Part shown: positions 24,920 to 37,348 of the stretch, piece after piece
How the letters are laid out: each line of letters starts with the position of its first letter
How positions within the stretch are numbered: the first letter of the stretch is position 1
Assembly (NCBI GenBank): GCA_027405735.1
Contig: JAPEHQ010000004.1
Location: 496,001 to 560,000 of the forward strand
DNA length: 64,000 nucleotides
Source: Mucor racemosus
Taxonomy: Eukaryota > Mucoromycota > Mucoromycetes > Mucorales > Mucoraceae
Direction: 5' to 3'
The notes under the pieces: model-generated
The model's input: the letters and a program-made list of their open reading frames with translations, nothing else
What the model was told of the DNA's origin: nothing
Database searches by the model: none
Position numbers and translations under genes: made by a program

Positions 24920-26190
24920 TTTGTAAAAAATATATAAGGGAAAAATGGAAGCTAGAAATGAAGGTATATTTTGAGCACATTTTTGAGGATATCTCTGTTG
25001 CATCCACAGATCTGGGTGCATTCCTTGGTTAAGATTACGACACAGTTTGATATGTTAAGTTCTACATTGCTGTGTATTATGTTATGAAGCTCCGTTTTAT
25101 ACAAGAATATGGAACTAGTGTGTGTCACCTAGACTTGATTGGATATATGTATATATATAAATAGACTCCTTTAAACAGGTCATATAATTAGAGAATGTGA
25201 ATATAAAAGAAGATAGTTCGATCCTATAATAAAGTTCTTTAGTTTTAGTGTGCTCTTTCATTTTATAACAGTTTTCCTTTATTTTTATTAAATGATTTAG
25301 TACATATTTTAGCTTTGAGATTGATATAATCTCCTGGCGTAACAATCTCCACGAAAAATCAATATTTTAAAAAGCCCTAAATTGGATCCGAGAGAGCTCA
25401 ACGAGCTTAATGATATGAGTAAAAAAAAAAACTGTTACTCAATTTAATAAATATTTGAAATATACTACAAAAATGCCAAAAAAATAAAAAAAAAATGAAA
25501 GTGCTCAAAATTTTTTCATACTAAAATATGTTATAGAGCGCTTTAAAACAGGTAAGTTTTATTATTAAAAAGTGTTAGTATGGCTTACTTTTTTGCAGAG
25601 GTATGAAGTCTCAAAGTTTTTGATTTTTAGCATTGAAATACCTATAAAGATCTGAAACATTATCACTAAGAGATTTATATTAACTGCAAAAAATAGGATA
25701 TTTCCAGATACTCATTTTTGGGTTAAAGCTGAACATCTCAGGTACATTGATATATATTTTTTCTTGGAGTTATTTAGTGAAAAAAAAAAGTAGAGCAGGG
25801 ATGAAAAGTGAGACCCAGTTTTCAAGGAAAAGGCAATGAATTTTACGTGTTTTTGAGTCTTCCGAGAGAACATATAAAATAAGTTTTTGGAATAGGTAGC
25901 ATAATGCGACCTATTCGTATCCATTTAACACTATCTAAGATGTATCTTAAAAAGTGTTTATTATGAGGTTAATTATAGAAAGAGGATATGCTCCGATTTT
26001 GAAGATTGAAACTATGAAAAAAATGTGTATTTTTTTTTTGAAAATTCAAATTTTCTCAAGGTGGGTTGCTACAGACAAAAACAAAATCCATTCTAACTTA
26101 TGGAGTGTATCTTTTCCAAGTGTATCAGAACAATTTAACATACAAAGTTTGTCAATTATATAGCGTAACAAAACCAAACAAGATGTAATT
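24920..26190 (+). repeat. Dispersed repeat R1, copy b, with nested LTR
   Basis: It matches 1600-2480 with substitutions. It is split by the solo LTR at 24996-25344, which interrupts the conserved segment gaggatatctccacgaaaaa. The 3' boundary is approximate. Confidence 0.75.
24996..25344 (+). mobile_element. Solo LTR (349 bp), TSD ATCTC
   Basis: Starts TGTTGCATCCACAG and ends CTGGCGTAACA. ATCTC is duplicated at 24991-24995 and 25345-25349, and the uninterrupted R1 sequence in other copies has ATCTC once. A truncated relative lies at 35441-35625. Its 5' end resembles LTR B at 51715. Confidence 0.9.
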
Positions 26191-27527
26191 GTATAAAGTG
26201 AATAATTCTTATTTACTGATCAATTAGAAAAAGTAATTAAATTCTATTGAGTGTAATTGTTTAGCTACTATAATATTCCATCTAATTCATGTAGTCTGCA
26301 TGCGTTGTATCATTTTGATACATACATCAAGTATATCAAGCATATCTAGCAACATTTCCGTTGCGAAACAAGCTTACAAGTAACAGTTTTTAGGCCGAAG
26401 CTATATTAGTGCTTATTTCTGTTTCTATATATTTGGTTTATAAAATTAAGTACTTATAACAGGCACAACTTGCCAAAACTCAAATGCTCGGGGTATCATA
26501 AGTAGAGACTTTAAGATCGAATATATTCAATTTTCGCAGCATATTCCCAAGTATTTCGCAATACGTTGCGTAAATTCAATGATAAAACATTCTAATAATA
26601 CGCTTCTTTTGGTTAAATTTAGCAATTCTATCAGAGTATAGCTCCAGGGAGTAGAAGTATGACAAATGTAAAAAAAATATATATACTGTATATAAAATGA
26701 GTTGAGTTCTTGATAATACAAGATTTTGCGTATAGAGCCACAAAATAAAACATACAAGATGGTTGAATTATACGGTAGCTATATATTCATGTTAATGATA
26801 GTAAAATATATAAAAAATAATAGTGAAATCTGTGCACGATCAGATCTTTCTTGACAATAATACTCACCATTAAACGTCTGATCTAAACATCCAATCAACC
26901 ATAGGCCTGAAAAGGTTATAAAGCCTAGAATAATCCTGTAAAACATACTACATAATAGATAATCTAGTGGATATTGTATAAGGTCTAGAATCAACAGAAA
27001 GTGCCACCAAAGATGATGATGAGAAAATTAAGATATACCAACAAGAAAGAAAGATTAGATCTACTGACGTGTATTTGTTTGTGTGTAAATTATTTGGTCT
27101 AGAAGACTATCGTGTCATCAAAATAAAGAAGTGCCACAAAAACTAGCCATTAGTTTTTACGCAATATTTAAATCTATGTGCCTATTTTAGAATATTACCG
27201 AGAAATTCACCACTTGTCTTGATCCTCCAGACTCTAATAGCATAAAAAAACTGCGGAACACATTATAGATGATCATACACCTTCTCGGAAGGCATTCGAA
27301 AAAGAAAACAAATAACAAATAAGATCATGTTATACCTAATTGTGGATAATAATAATCATAGAAAGGATGTGGCACTGTAATTCTACCTTTTATGTAACAT
27401 CCGCGAAAGCCATCAATGATATAGTATAAAATGCTCAACTTTTTTACGCTTTTCCTTCTTCTCTTATTTCCTCTCTTCTCCCCGTTATTAATATATACTT
27501 TATATATATATTAGACCTTTACACGTT
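26191..27527. other. Intergenic upstream of Bcs1-like gene
   Basis: About 1.3 kb without a recognised gene. A CT-rich stretch (CTTTTCCTTCTTCTC near 27445) and TATATATATA at about 27497-27510 precede the ATG at 27528 and are candidate core promoter elements. Confidence 0.45.
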
Positions 27528-29593
27528 ATGTTTGCATCATATATTTGGAACCGGTTATTGGATATATTTGAAGTTATCAGCAATGAACACTTTTGGATCA
27601 ACTTATTGGGAGAAAGAACACTTTTAATCTTGAAACGATATGCTGGCAATGACACAATTTTAGTTTGTCTATTCTTGTCCTTCATCCCAACTATTTCTCA
27701 GGCAACCAAGGGGTTTTATTCGTATTGTAAAAGACTCAAGGAAGAGATGTTTTATGTTTCCGTGATAATTGGTGATAATGAACTGATTTTTACCCCTGTG
27801 GATGAATACGTGACCAAGAATTTTAGAGGCATAGATACCTTGAGGCATGTGCGTGGAAAAACGGGCTATGCTGAGCCAAGTGATCAAGGTCAAAAAACCA
27901 TTTATTATTCGTATTATGGTAGACGCCAGCAAACTGATCAAGATAATACTCCAATTATTGATCTTATTCCAGAGAAATATCGTGAATTTTCAATCAAATA
28001 TAAAGGATATATTGTCTATGTAAATCGTAAAGATGAAGCACCTTCAAGTGAAAATGCGAGAAATCCATTTCTTAGTATGGCCAATATGAGAACCGACATT
28101 ATAGAAATCAAGTAAGTATAATGTGATTGGATTATATTAGTATTTATTCCTATATTTACGTGTGTGCACCTAGAATGAGATCTCGAGATTTGCCTAAATT
28201 AAGATCATTTATTCAAGATTGGGTCGATGAATATTATAATTCTAGAAAAAACAAGGTAAAATGAATAAAAATTGACGAGATTTGTGTATATACTAACAGT
28301 TATGATTAGCTTATTATATACAAGTGTAACTTCAATAATCATGGATGGGATGATGATAATCAATGGAAAGAGCATGGATATAGAAAGATTCGATCATTTA
28401 ATTCTGTTGTTTTGAAAAAAGGAGAGCAAGATAGGATCTTGAATGGTAAATTACGGAATCAATCGTAAAAGATTTCTTGCTAAAAATACATTTATTTAGA
28501 TATTTTAACATTTAAAGAGTCAAAGGAATGGTACAATGATCGTGGAATACCATATCGTAGAGGCTATCTTTTGTATGGACCACCAGGCACAGGAAAGACA
28601 TCATTTATCCAATCATTAGCAAGCAGAGTAAAGATGAATGTGGCTATATTAAATCTTTCCGCAGCAGCAGATGATGATAGTTTATCCTCTGCATTAGCTC
28701 AGGTACCAAAGAGCTGTATATTAGTTATAGAAGATATAGACCATTATCAATTTGATGAAGGTTTACCAGAGAAAAAGGATGATAATAAGAACTCTAAAAA
28801 GAATAATAGTGTATCTGTATCAGGTATATTGAATGCGATTGATGGTATAGCCAGTTTGGAAGAATCAAGTAAGTTATATAATATATGTATTTAAATATGC
28901 AAATTTCATTAATTGATTATATATATAGTTATTTTCATGACCTGTAATGATATGAATACTATTCCACCTGCATTAATTCGTCCCGGAAGAGTTGATTTGA
29001 AGCTTCATATGGGCTATATCGATAACTATCAAGCAGAACTCATCTTTTGGCGATTCTTTTGCATGGAAGAAAAAGAAACAGTACTTGAGGATATACCCAA
29101 ACAAAACTATCCAACATTAGCAAAGACAGTAAATGAGCTCATACAACGTATTAGAGATACAGCACACAAAGTATCAAAACAGCAAAAGATTGAACTAGAA
29201 ATTAGCCCTGCAGAATTAATTAGCTACTTATTATTCCATGCTCTAAAATATAAACTATCTAAACAACCTCAACATCTCGATTCCTGTTGTCAGTCTATTT
29301 TAGATCATATTCCTGACTTTATCGAATCAGTTGCGACAGATAGAAAACAAGCTATAGAGCATGCGAAAAAGAAGGCTTCATTACAAGAAATGCAACAATC
29401 GGCAGTTAATGCAGAATCACATAGTAATGCAGATAATGCTATTACTACGACAACTACTACAATTACTAAAGAGACTAAAATAATACCTACACCACCCACT
29501 TCACCTGCAGCGGAGAAGAATACTGCATCAGATATTGTCGATATTGAAGCTATTGAGCAAGTAAATAATGAGCGAGAAGATACAGAGAATTAA
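27528..29593 (+). CDS. Bcs1-like AAA ATPase
   Basis: This is an AAA-family ATPase of the Bcs1 group. The founding member translocates the folded Rieske protein in the mitochondrial inner membrane; fungi carry extra paralogues of unknown role. Exons 27528-28111, 28174-28255, 28310-28445, 28500-28868 and 28929-29593 give about 611 residues. One hydrophobic segment lies near residues 42-62, followed by a Bcs1-type N domain. Walker A GPPGTGKT is at 294-301 and Walker B ILVIEDID near 341-348. A sensor-like IIFMTCND and the arginine-containing ALIRPGRVDLK begin exon 5. The C-terminal 100 residues are Thr/Glu-rich. At 611 residues it is longer than canonical Bcs1 (about 450), so a paralogue is likelier than the orthologue. 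Intron 2 shows a TACTAAC branch site. Confidence 0.9.
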
Positions 29594-30717
29594 GGAGTTT
29601 TTTCTATAATAAATGCTGTCAAACTAAATATAATTATTGCGCATATAATACTTGATAAAGTGTGCCAAGGGGATTAATATTAAACAAGTTACTCATGCAC
29701 TTACATTGAGATGTAAAGCAAATCAAGGGCCTTTTTTTTCTTTTTTTTTTTTTTTTTTTGCGTGTCATCAATTATCATACTACAATATATCAATGAAACT
29801 CGCATAAATAAACTATAATGGAATGTAGATTTTTTTTAGGGGAAACAGAATAGAGTAATTAAGATGCATTTTAGACATATAAATTTCATGGTAATATATA
29901 TCAGTATATTGATACTGTTAATGCTGGCCGTTGTCAAATATCTAATTTTTCGATATTTTAGTTCTTGTTGTACAGCATTTAATAAGTTTTTTTTTTACAC
30001 AAATACACCCTAACCCTGACTCTGCATTATTATGTTTGTACACACACGCTCTCTTTCATAAATGCACAGACATGAATTCATCCATAAAAGTCTAGATCTC
30101 CCTTGATTTTTTCCTCGATAATAATGATAATTTGATTATAATTATTAGGGAGTGAACAAAAAAGAAAACTCAATTGACATTTGGACCAGCTATCCGGCTG
30201 ATATATAACAGTAAATAGTTATCATGTGTATATAATTTCGGTATTACATATCGGTTTAAATACATAAAAATTCATAATAATCGTACTACTGTTCTAATGC
30301 ATAATGTGCTAGGCCAAGAGAAATAGAATGTTTATCTCTACAAGAGCAAGAACAAAGAACAGCAAGCCAAGTACAAACTCCTAATCATATCAAAAAAAGA
30401 ACACGAAGAAGTAAAAAGAAAAGGAGCCCTTTTTTTTCTTACCTTTTTTGTTTCTTTCGATTGTCATATTTGTCCTTGAATCGATAATCAAGGGGAATCA
30501 TGTTTTTGGTAATAAAAACCATCTATTGAATCATGCCTTCAAACCAGCCGCTTGCTTTTGATAGAATCACTCCTTTCGTCATGCCGTGTCAATAATATAT
30601 ACACTGCTCTTCACTGCCATTTATTTTTTAGATAGGCTTATACAAGTAAGGCATGTCTTGATAGCATATTAAAAGAACTATATGTTACATATAAAAACTG
30701 TTTGTTTTTGGAAATAG

Positions 30718-30751
<34 letters not shown>

Positions 30752-31004
30752 ATCTAGTATAAGGGATCTTTGTTTGTTCTCTCCCTGTTTACCTTGCTGA
30801 AAATATTTAATACACTGTTAATTGATCTTGTATAAATAATCTCTATTTACATAACATTTTCTTTAATTTTTCTCTTTCTCTCTCTCTCTTTTCTTGCATA
30901 GTATATATATTAAATCTCTTTTTTTTTCATATATACAAATATTAGGAATCAATCAATCAATCAATCAATCGTGCACATATAAATATATATAAATTATTAT
31001 TCAA
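29594..31004. other. Intergenic and 5' leader of the HHCC zinc-binding gene
   Basis: About 1.4 kb. It contains a T-rich tract at 29730-29759, 30 consecutive A at 30719-30748, a CT-rich tract at about 30860-30895 and six AATC units at about 30948-30970, just before the ATG at 31005. Such long pyrimidine-rich leaders are common before regulated fungal genes. No RNA gene recognised. Confidence 0.5.
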
Positions 31005-32700
31005 ATGTCTATCAATTTGATACAACAACAACAACAACAACAACAACAAGACGAACTACGTGGAATGATGCCCCCATTAATGCACACAAGTTATGATCAA
31101 CACCAGCAACATTCATCTATTTCAAATGATGACTATAGCTATCCTTTAGATCAGCAACAGCAACAACAACAACAACAGCAATCTACCAACAGTATTTTGT
31201 CTTTCTCTCCTTCAGTTCATAAAAGACAATCTCATCAAAATTCAGAAACAACTCATCATTACAACGATCAAGATCAATATCCTTCGTATGAAGAATTTGA
31301 TGCTATTGTTCAAGATTATCTCCAAAATTTATCTTCAAAAAAAAGAGATAAAGCTTTAATTGATCAAGCTCGTTATGCAATGATTTTGCAAGTTTTGAAA
31401 GACCCTCGCAACACTGCTGTATCAACTGCTCAATTCAGATTTTGGGTAAAAAAAATGTTCCAACTGACTTCCAGACAAATTGTTTGTCATGATGGAAAGC
31501 CCGTTGCTATGCGTGAGCAGATTTATGGTATCTTGGTACGTGCTCATCGTGAAGCTCATCATGGAGGTCGAGATAAGACATCTGCATTGGTAAAATTACC
31601 TTGAAAAGACATTAAATTGCTCTTGTATTAACTAAACTTTCAATTAGGTCCGTAGAAGATATTCTTGGATTCCAAAAGAGTTGATTGCTCGTTTTGTTCG
31701 TCATTGTCCATTCTGTATTTCTCGTAGAAATGGGAGCCAGCAAAGCCCTTTATCTCTTGGCATCTTTTTACCTGCTACTCCACCTACTTATTCAATGGTT
31801 TCCAGTACTTCTATGTCGGCAGAAGATAGTCGTCAAAGAGCTCCTTCCATGATAACTTCAAGTTCATCTGCTTCTTCAAATGCTTCTTATCCTGAAGAAA
31901 TGATGATGATGGCAGCAGCAGCAGCTCAACATCAACATCAGCAGGATCATCAACACCAACAATCGATGTCTCCTTTCGGAGCCGGTGCCGCACTTGATAT
32001 GTCATGGCAAACATCTACATCAACATCTCAGCAAAACTATTATGCAGCAGAGGCTGCCGCTGCCGCTGCAGCAGTTTCAGTATCAAATACTAGCTCAATT
32101 TTTGGCAATCACCATCAGCAGCACGGTAACCATTCAGGATACTATTCAAATAACAACAATACCAGCACAAGACAACAATCTCCTTACATGTTATCATATC
32201 CTTCAACAAATAGCCATAATTCACTCAATGCGCAAGAATCTCAACAACCCATGACGATGCAACCTGCTTTATCGGTATACTATGCACAGGAGTATGGATT
32301 GAAACAAAATCCGGCCTATTCCTTAATTGATACAACAAATAATATGACATTTGTACCTCGTTCTTCATCATCATCCTTGTCTCGTAATCATAACAATTTA
32401 CTCTATTCTCCCACTAATGCCAATGCCAACACTAGTACTACTACTACTTGTACTACTACTACTGCAGCACCAATAGTGAGCAGCCATTGCGTTGGATCTC
32501 CATCTTTATCACCTTCCTCTTCATCTACTTCAGCTACTTCGTCACCTGTACATTCTGCTTATCATGAGACAACAAGCGATAGTAAATTTATCCAACGCCA
32601 ACAAGCATGTCAACTAGCATCAAGTACTTCAATTCCTTCTTCTACAGGTGCACCAGCTAATCCTTTGAACTTGCTCTCTCATCATCAATCATTATTTTAG
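31005..32700 (+). CDS. Q/S-rich protein with integrase-type HHCC zinc-binding domain
   Basis: Two exons (31005-31589, 31648-32700) give about 545 residues. Residues 8-15 and 50-59 are poly-Gln. A folded region spans about 95-225. It contains an HHCC arrangement with His at 181 and 185 and Cys at 215 and 218, the spacing of the zinc-binding domain of retroviral-type integrases. The segment YGILVRAHREAHHGG followed by HCPFC is typical. There is no integrase catalytic core and no other transposon gene nearby. The rest (225-545) is Ser/Thr/Asn/Gln/Ala-rich and disordered, with poly-Ala and His-rich runs, resembling transcription regulators. I infer a domesticated integrase-derived DNA- or protein-binding factor; the target is unknown. 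Confidence 0.85.
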
Positions 32701-33625
32701 GGTTAAAACAACTCGGCAACAATTCAAGAACTATTAACAAAAAATCACACAAACACACACACGCACACATATATATACATATACATTCTTATGGCCAGAA
32801 AAGTAACCATTTTTTTTTTCACAGCAAACAAAAAAGAAAAGTATGATCGAGTCCACACAAAAAACAAACCAAAACAAACCAAAAAAACAGACTCAATTAA
32901 TGCTTTTATTTTTCCTTGCTTGCTATACTTGCTGTTTAAAAGAACATCTTTTTACTTTTCCCTTGAAACTAAATTAAGCTACTCTAAAAAAAACCACAAC
33001 CTTTTTTTACATATTATACTACTTCTTGCTTCTCCTCATGCTACTTCCTTTTTTTTTATTTTATATTACTCAATTTAACAATAATAATTTTATTTTATTT
33101 TGTTATATGATTTAACTATTTGCTTGTAATTTTTTCTTTATACATAACTTCTTTCTTTACTATATGCGAAAAAAAATCGTCTTGTTCCTCCTTCTCCTCC
33201 CTTTCCAACTTTTTTTTTTTTTTTTTTGAAATTGAATGATTGTAGATTATAAACTTACATATTTTACCATGAATAAAATCAACTTGTTAATTTTAACATG
33301 GAAAAAAATAATCAACAATTTATTTTCATATTTTTTTTCTTGCAGATCTTCAGTTGCAAAATGCATTATATTAGCCCCTGAACGGCAAATAAAATAATGA
33401 ATCAAGGAGCATTTGACAGGTTACACATTCAGGAACAACAAGACTTCGCTATGTAGAATATATGTTTATCCAGAATTCTAAAACAAATATAAAATTAAAA
33501 ATAAGTTATGCTTCTCTATAATAAAATGCAGTATTACTCTCACGCATAATGCATAAATCCTTTTTTTCCTGTATGCAAATAACCACTCTTCTACAGATAC
33601 TTAATGTATATACTTCTATATGATA

Positions 33626-33658
<33 letters not shown>

Positions 33659-33829
33659 TATATATATATGTGAAAAAGTAGTCATCCTAGAGGTAATATA
33701 ATGTAATGTAGCTGGTATATATTTTGTCTTGAGTAAATAGGCCTTGATTAACATTTGATCAGGCTTAAATGTCGGTGCGTACAATAACAATATTTGTGTT
33801 TTTCAAGTTATGGAATTCTTGCCGCATAA
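32701..33829. other. 3' region with microsatellites
   Basis: It starts with ACACAC/GCACACATATATAC-type microsatellite at about 32748-32785 and contains several T-rich tracts (for example 33209-33227). An (ACATAT)n run lies at 33629-33670. No gene recognised. Confidence 0.5.
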
Positions 33830-35350
33830 ACAACGACGATATAAATTATATGCCAATGTACCTGAGATGCTCAACTTTTATCCAAAAATGAGTACCCGAG
33901 AATATCCTATTTTTTGCAGTTTGTATAAATTTTTTAGTACTAATGTTTCATATTTTCACATTTATTTCACTGCTAAAAACTAGCAACTTTGAGGCTTCGT
34001 ATCTCTGCAAAAAATTAAGCTATGATCTATCAGAATTACAACATTCCATATATAGAAGATCTTTGACAGATCTAGCAAGTCCTATCTGCTCAGTAACTGA
34101 TGGTTCCTGTTATCTAGGAACTAATAATGAAACATAACTTATAGCAATATTACCACTAAAACATAACATATTATATCCATACACATTAATAATAATAATT
34201 TTTATTGTCACATCTAATGGATCCCTATCCACTAGATCTTATCACACAATCCCAATAACTATATAAACCCATATTTAATTCATTCTAATAAACGGTACTT
34301 TTTACGTTGATTTTAATTTACAAAGTCTCGATAAATCAAGCTATAGTAACTAGCATTGGTGTCGAGCCGGAGTTTGCCAGCCAAATTTACTAATATAAGC
34401 TAGGCTCGATAGAATTCCTAATATTAACACTTTTTAATAGTAAAATTTACTTGTTTGAAGCACTCTATAACGTATTTCAGTATGAAAAGATTCTGAGCAC
34501 TTTTATTTTCTTTCATTTTTGGGCATTTTTGTAGTAGATTTCAGAATATTGGTTAAATTAAACAGCTTTTTATACATTCATGTCATTAAACCCACTGAGC
34601 TCTCTCGGACCTAATTTAGTTTTTTTTCAAAATATTGATTTTTCGTGGAGATATCTTCAAAAATGTGTAAAAAAGATACTTTCGTTTCTAGCTTCAATTT
34701 TCCCCTTGTATACCCTCATCTTAAATTCTGGATTTGAAAAAAAATGACAAAAATCTCGTTTTCTTTACGAAAAATGTCGCTAGAAGACTCAGCAATGGCT
34801 TGATCGATATACAATTTTGCTGCGCATTATTTTTATTACTTATATTTGAAACGCATTTATAAAAAGTGATGTGTATTATCAAAAAACTTCTACAATTTCA
34901 ATTGCATTTTACGCAAAATTTAATGTAAAACATATGCCTGAATTTTATTTAGATAAATTCAGAATTTAAAACCGTACAAAAATTACTTAATACGCTAGGT
35001 TGACTTACTTTGCAGTTCATGAGTCATTAAACTATTTTCGTTTTTGAATTATTTTTCAACCATTTTTTCGAATCAATTTTGGAACCCAGTTATTTTCGTG
35101 TTTAAGCTGTAATTTGAGCTATTATTTTGGTTATCTCGACGAGAAATCAATATTCTTTGCTGAAACAAAAAATGCAGAATAGCTTAGGATTGGATATATA
35201 TTGTTACTGCAAAAAATTCATATCTCAATTTTGGTGCGCAACTTTTTATAACCAATTTTAGGTCAATCTTGATCAATGTTTGTCCAATGCACTTTTATTC
35301 TGGCATTAATACTTCTATTTCCTGAGAGATATCAATAGCCGATAGAGTGA
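33830..35350 (-). repeat. Dispersed repeat R1, copy c, inverted and interrupted
   Basis: The reverse complement follows copy a (1000-2480). About 34025-34415 is foreign sequence. Its start resembles an LTR (TGATCTATCAGAAT), and its end is CGAGCC-rich MITE-like DNA (near 34350-34410) similar to 21500-21570 inverted. The boundaries of that insertion are not resolved. Confidence 0.7.
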
Positions 35351-35440
35351 TGGTACATCTTTTTTGAAGATTTTACGTACTTCAACTCAATATTGGGTGA
35401 GAATTTTGAAAATAATTTGAAAATAATCTGAAACTATCTA

Positions 35441-35625
35441 AACCTATTGCGTCCACAAGTCTGTAAACATCCCTTGGTTAAGATTATGACATATTTTGGC
35501 ATGATATGTTCTACATTGCTGTGTAATATGTTATAAAGCTCAGTTTATACTGTACGTATTGAGGAATGTGGAACTAGTGTGTGTCGCCTAGACTTGATTG
35601 GATCTATATATAAATAAATAGACTA
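35441..35625 (+). mobile_element. Truncated LTR related to 24996-25344
   Basis: It begins TTGCGTCCACAAGTCTG and shares cttggttaagatta and ggaactagtgtgtgtc with the complete LTR. It stops abruptly where repeat R6 begins at 35628. Confidence 0.7.
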
Positions 35626-35627
35626 TA

Positions 35628-36085
35628 TGAAATATGTACATATTTATCCACTATATTGATTTCCATTTCGTCTAATTCTCAATTAAAGTACAGCTGGCAT
35701 GAATATTGAATATACATTATACTACTAAACTTTATATGTTGATTCATACTACCATAAACTTTCTACCACCGAGATTCGCTCCTAGCAGCGTATAGTTAAT
35801 GGTCAATCAGCATAATATAGATCTAATCACACCATTATGATCAAGGACTCATGAGCTCTATGAATACACCGATTAGTTACTATCAAGTCTTATATCCGAC
35901 AAGGGGTAGTATTATTGACTATGTATGGAGCTAGGAATGATTACCTAATCTCTCTGATGAAAACTATATAAAGAGGACATTTATTTAATTGCAAAAGTCC
36001 TCAAGTAGAATTTAGCTTGGTAATAAAACCCTAACGTTATCTAGTCAAATTCCTATTGTTTTTTTATACTTTTTTTTCCGTTAAT
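35628..36085 (+). repeat. Dispersed repeat R6, copy 2
   Basis: Inverted match of 500-960. It directly joins the truncated LTR on the left and an R4 LTR copy on the right. Confidence 0.6.
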
Positions 36086-36149
36086 ATTCTCATATATTCC
36101 ACATAAACAATACTTAAAAAAAGAATATAATTAAAAAAGATTGAGTAAT

Positions 36150-36655
36150 AAATCAGTTCTTTATGAGAGTTTATGGATACATACAATCTTATTTTTAGAA
36201 ATAATAATAATAAAGACTAGTAACATTTATCATGGAGAACGTAGGCTTTATTATTAGAAAAACTAATGAGAGACATTCATGATCATGTAATTATAATATT
36301 ATAATAAGAATTAAAATTAAAATAGAAATTAATATTATTTTGTAAATTGATAATCAAGCAATAAATATATCTACAATCCCTAATGATTAAGTTCCAAAAA
36401 AACTTAGTCATGCTTTTTTTGATTGATTTTTTTAAAGAAAAAAAAATTATGAGATGTTTGAAGCTTGCGAAATATCTCACATTATCTGCTAATAATTATT
36501 GATGGTAAATAGAAATGTTTCTCAATGGCAAAAGAAAGAACCAAGAGCTTCTAGATCTTGGTTTAAAAGACTATTTATAAGAATTACATTTCAATATGAG
36601 TTAGAAATGGAATTGGCTTCAAAATTGGCTGTTTAATATCCTCGAAAACCGACAC
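36150..36655 (-). repeat. R3 segment inserted in an R4 LTR
   Basis: The reverse complement matches about 14628-14866 (it includes gagaacgtaggctttattat and tcctcgaaaaccgac). A further insertion or diverged stretch lies at about 36270-36525. The flanking R4 sequence overlaps by CTT, so the target duplication may be 3 bp. Confidence 0.6.
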
Positions 36656-37043
36656 TTCAACTGTATAATAAAAACAAGATATCGTTTATTTAGATATAAA
36701 AGTACAGCCTTTTATATTGGTTTGACATTGAGATCCTGAGAGGTAATTTAAGGTACTATTGAACGATTATACCTGCTTGATAGTAATCTATGGATTGAAA
36801 TAGATCAGTCATAATTTAACCGTGCTTGCAGAGCTTGTGAGTTGTCTTGTTTCAATACTGCGCTAAATGTGCTTGGATGTTGATTTGATAGCTACTTGAT
36901 TGATTAACCGCTGGGATGAAATAATATGGTGTCATAATTGAGATATCCAAGCGTTATTGTTGATTTATGCATACACTTAGTACGCTAAAAGTTTCTTATA
37001 TCCGGTATCAAGACTTTGCACTTCAATACATGTCCTAGTCAAT

Positions 37044-37277
37044 TAATTATTTTAAATGAGCCGAGCTTTTTTTATGCAGCGACTAAAACTCATCATCTCA
37101 ATGCGAGCTTTATTTTACTTTTCAAGTGACAAATATCTAAAGTAAAATAAACTTATGAATGTCAATTGACAATTATCTAAAATAATACTGTCATATCATC
37201 TACTAATTATTATTAAATTTGAACTTTTTGAAAAGAAGTCAATGCTCATCCAAGGCACGGCTTGTGTTTTATATTTA
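37044..37277. mobile_element. hAT-type MITE (234 bp), TSD TAGTCAAT
   Basis: The 8-bp duplication TAGTCAAT flanks it (37036-37043 and 37278-37285) and occurs once in the uninterrupted R4 LTR near 17812. The ends are imperfect inverted repeats (TAATTATTTTAAATGAGCC versus complement TAAATATAAAACACAAGCC). An 8-bp duplication is the hAT hallmark. A 359-bp relative lies at 52665-53023. Confidence 0.85.
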
Positions 37278-37348
37278 TAGTCAATAGATTGTAAGATGTA
37301 TTGGTACTGTAGAAGGTGATGAAATATGGTACTTGGTGGCGTACAACA

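Larger units (their letters stand above)
36086..37348 (+). mobile_element. LTR family R4, copy with two nested insertions
   Basis: It matches the solo LTR at 17352-17877, ending GCGTACAACA at 37348. It is interrupted by an inverted R3 segment (36150-36655) and by a hAT-type MITE (37044-37277). Between these the match to 17430-17815 is continuous. The 5' boundary is uncertain. Confidence 0.75.
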
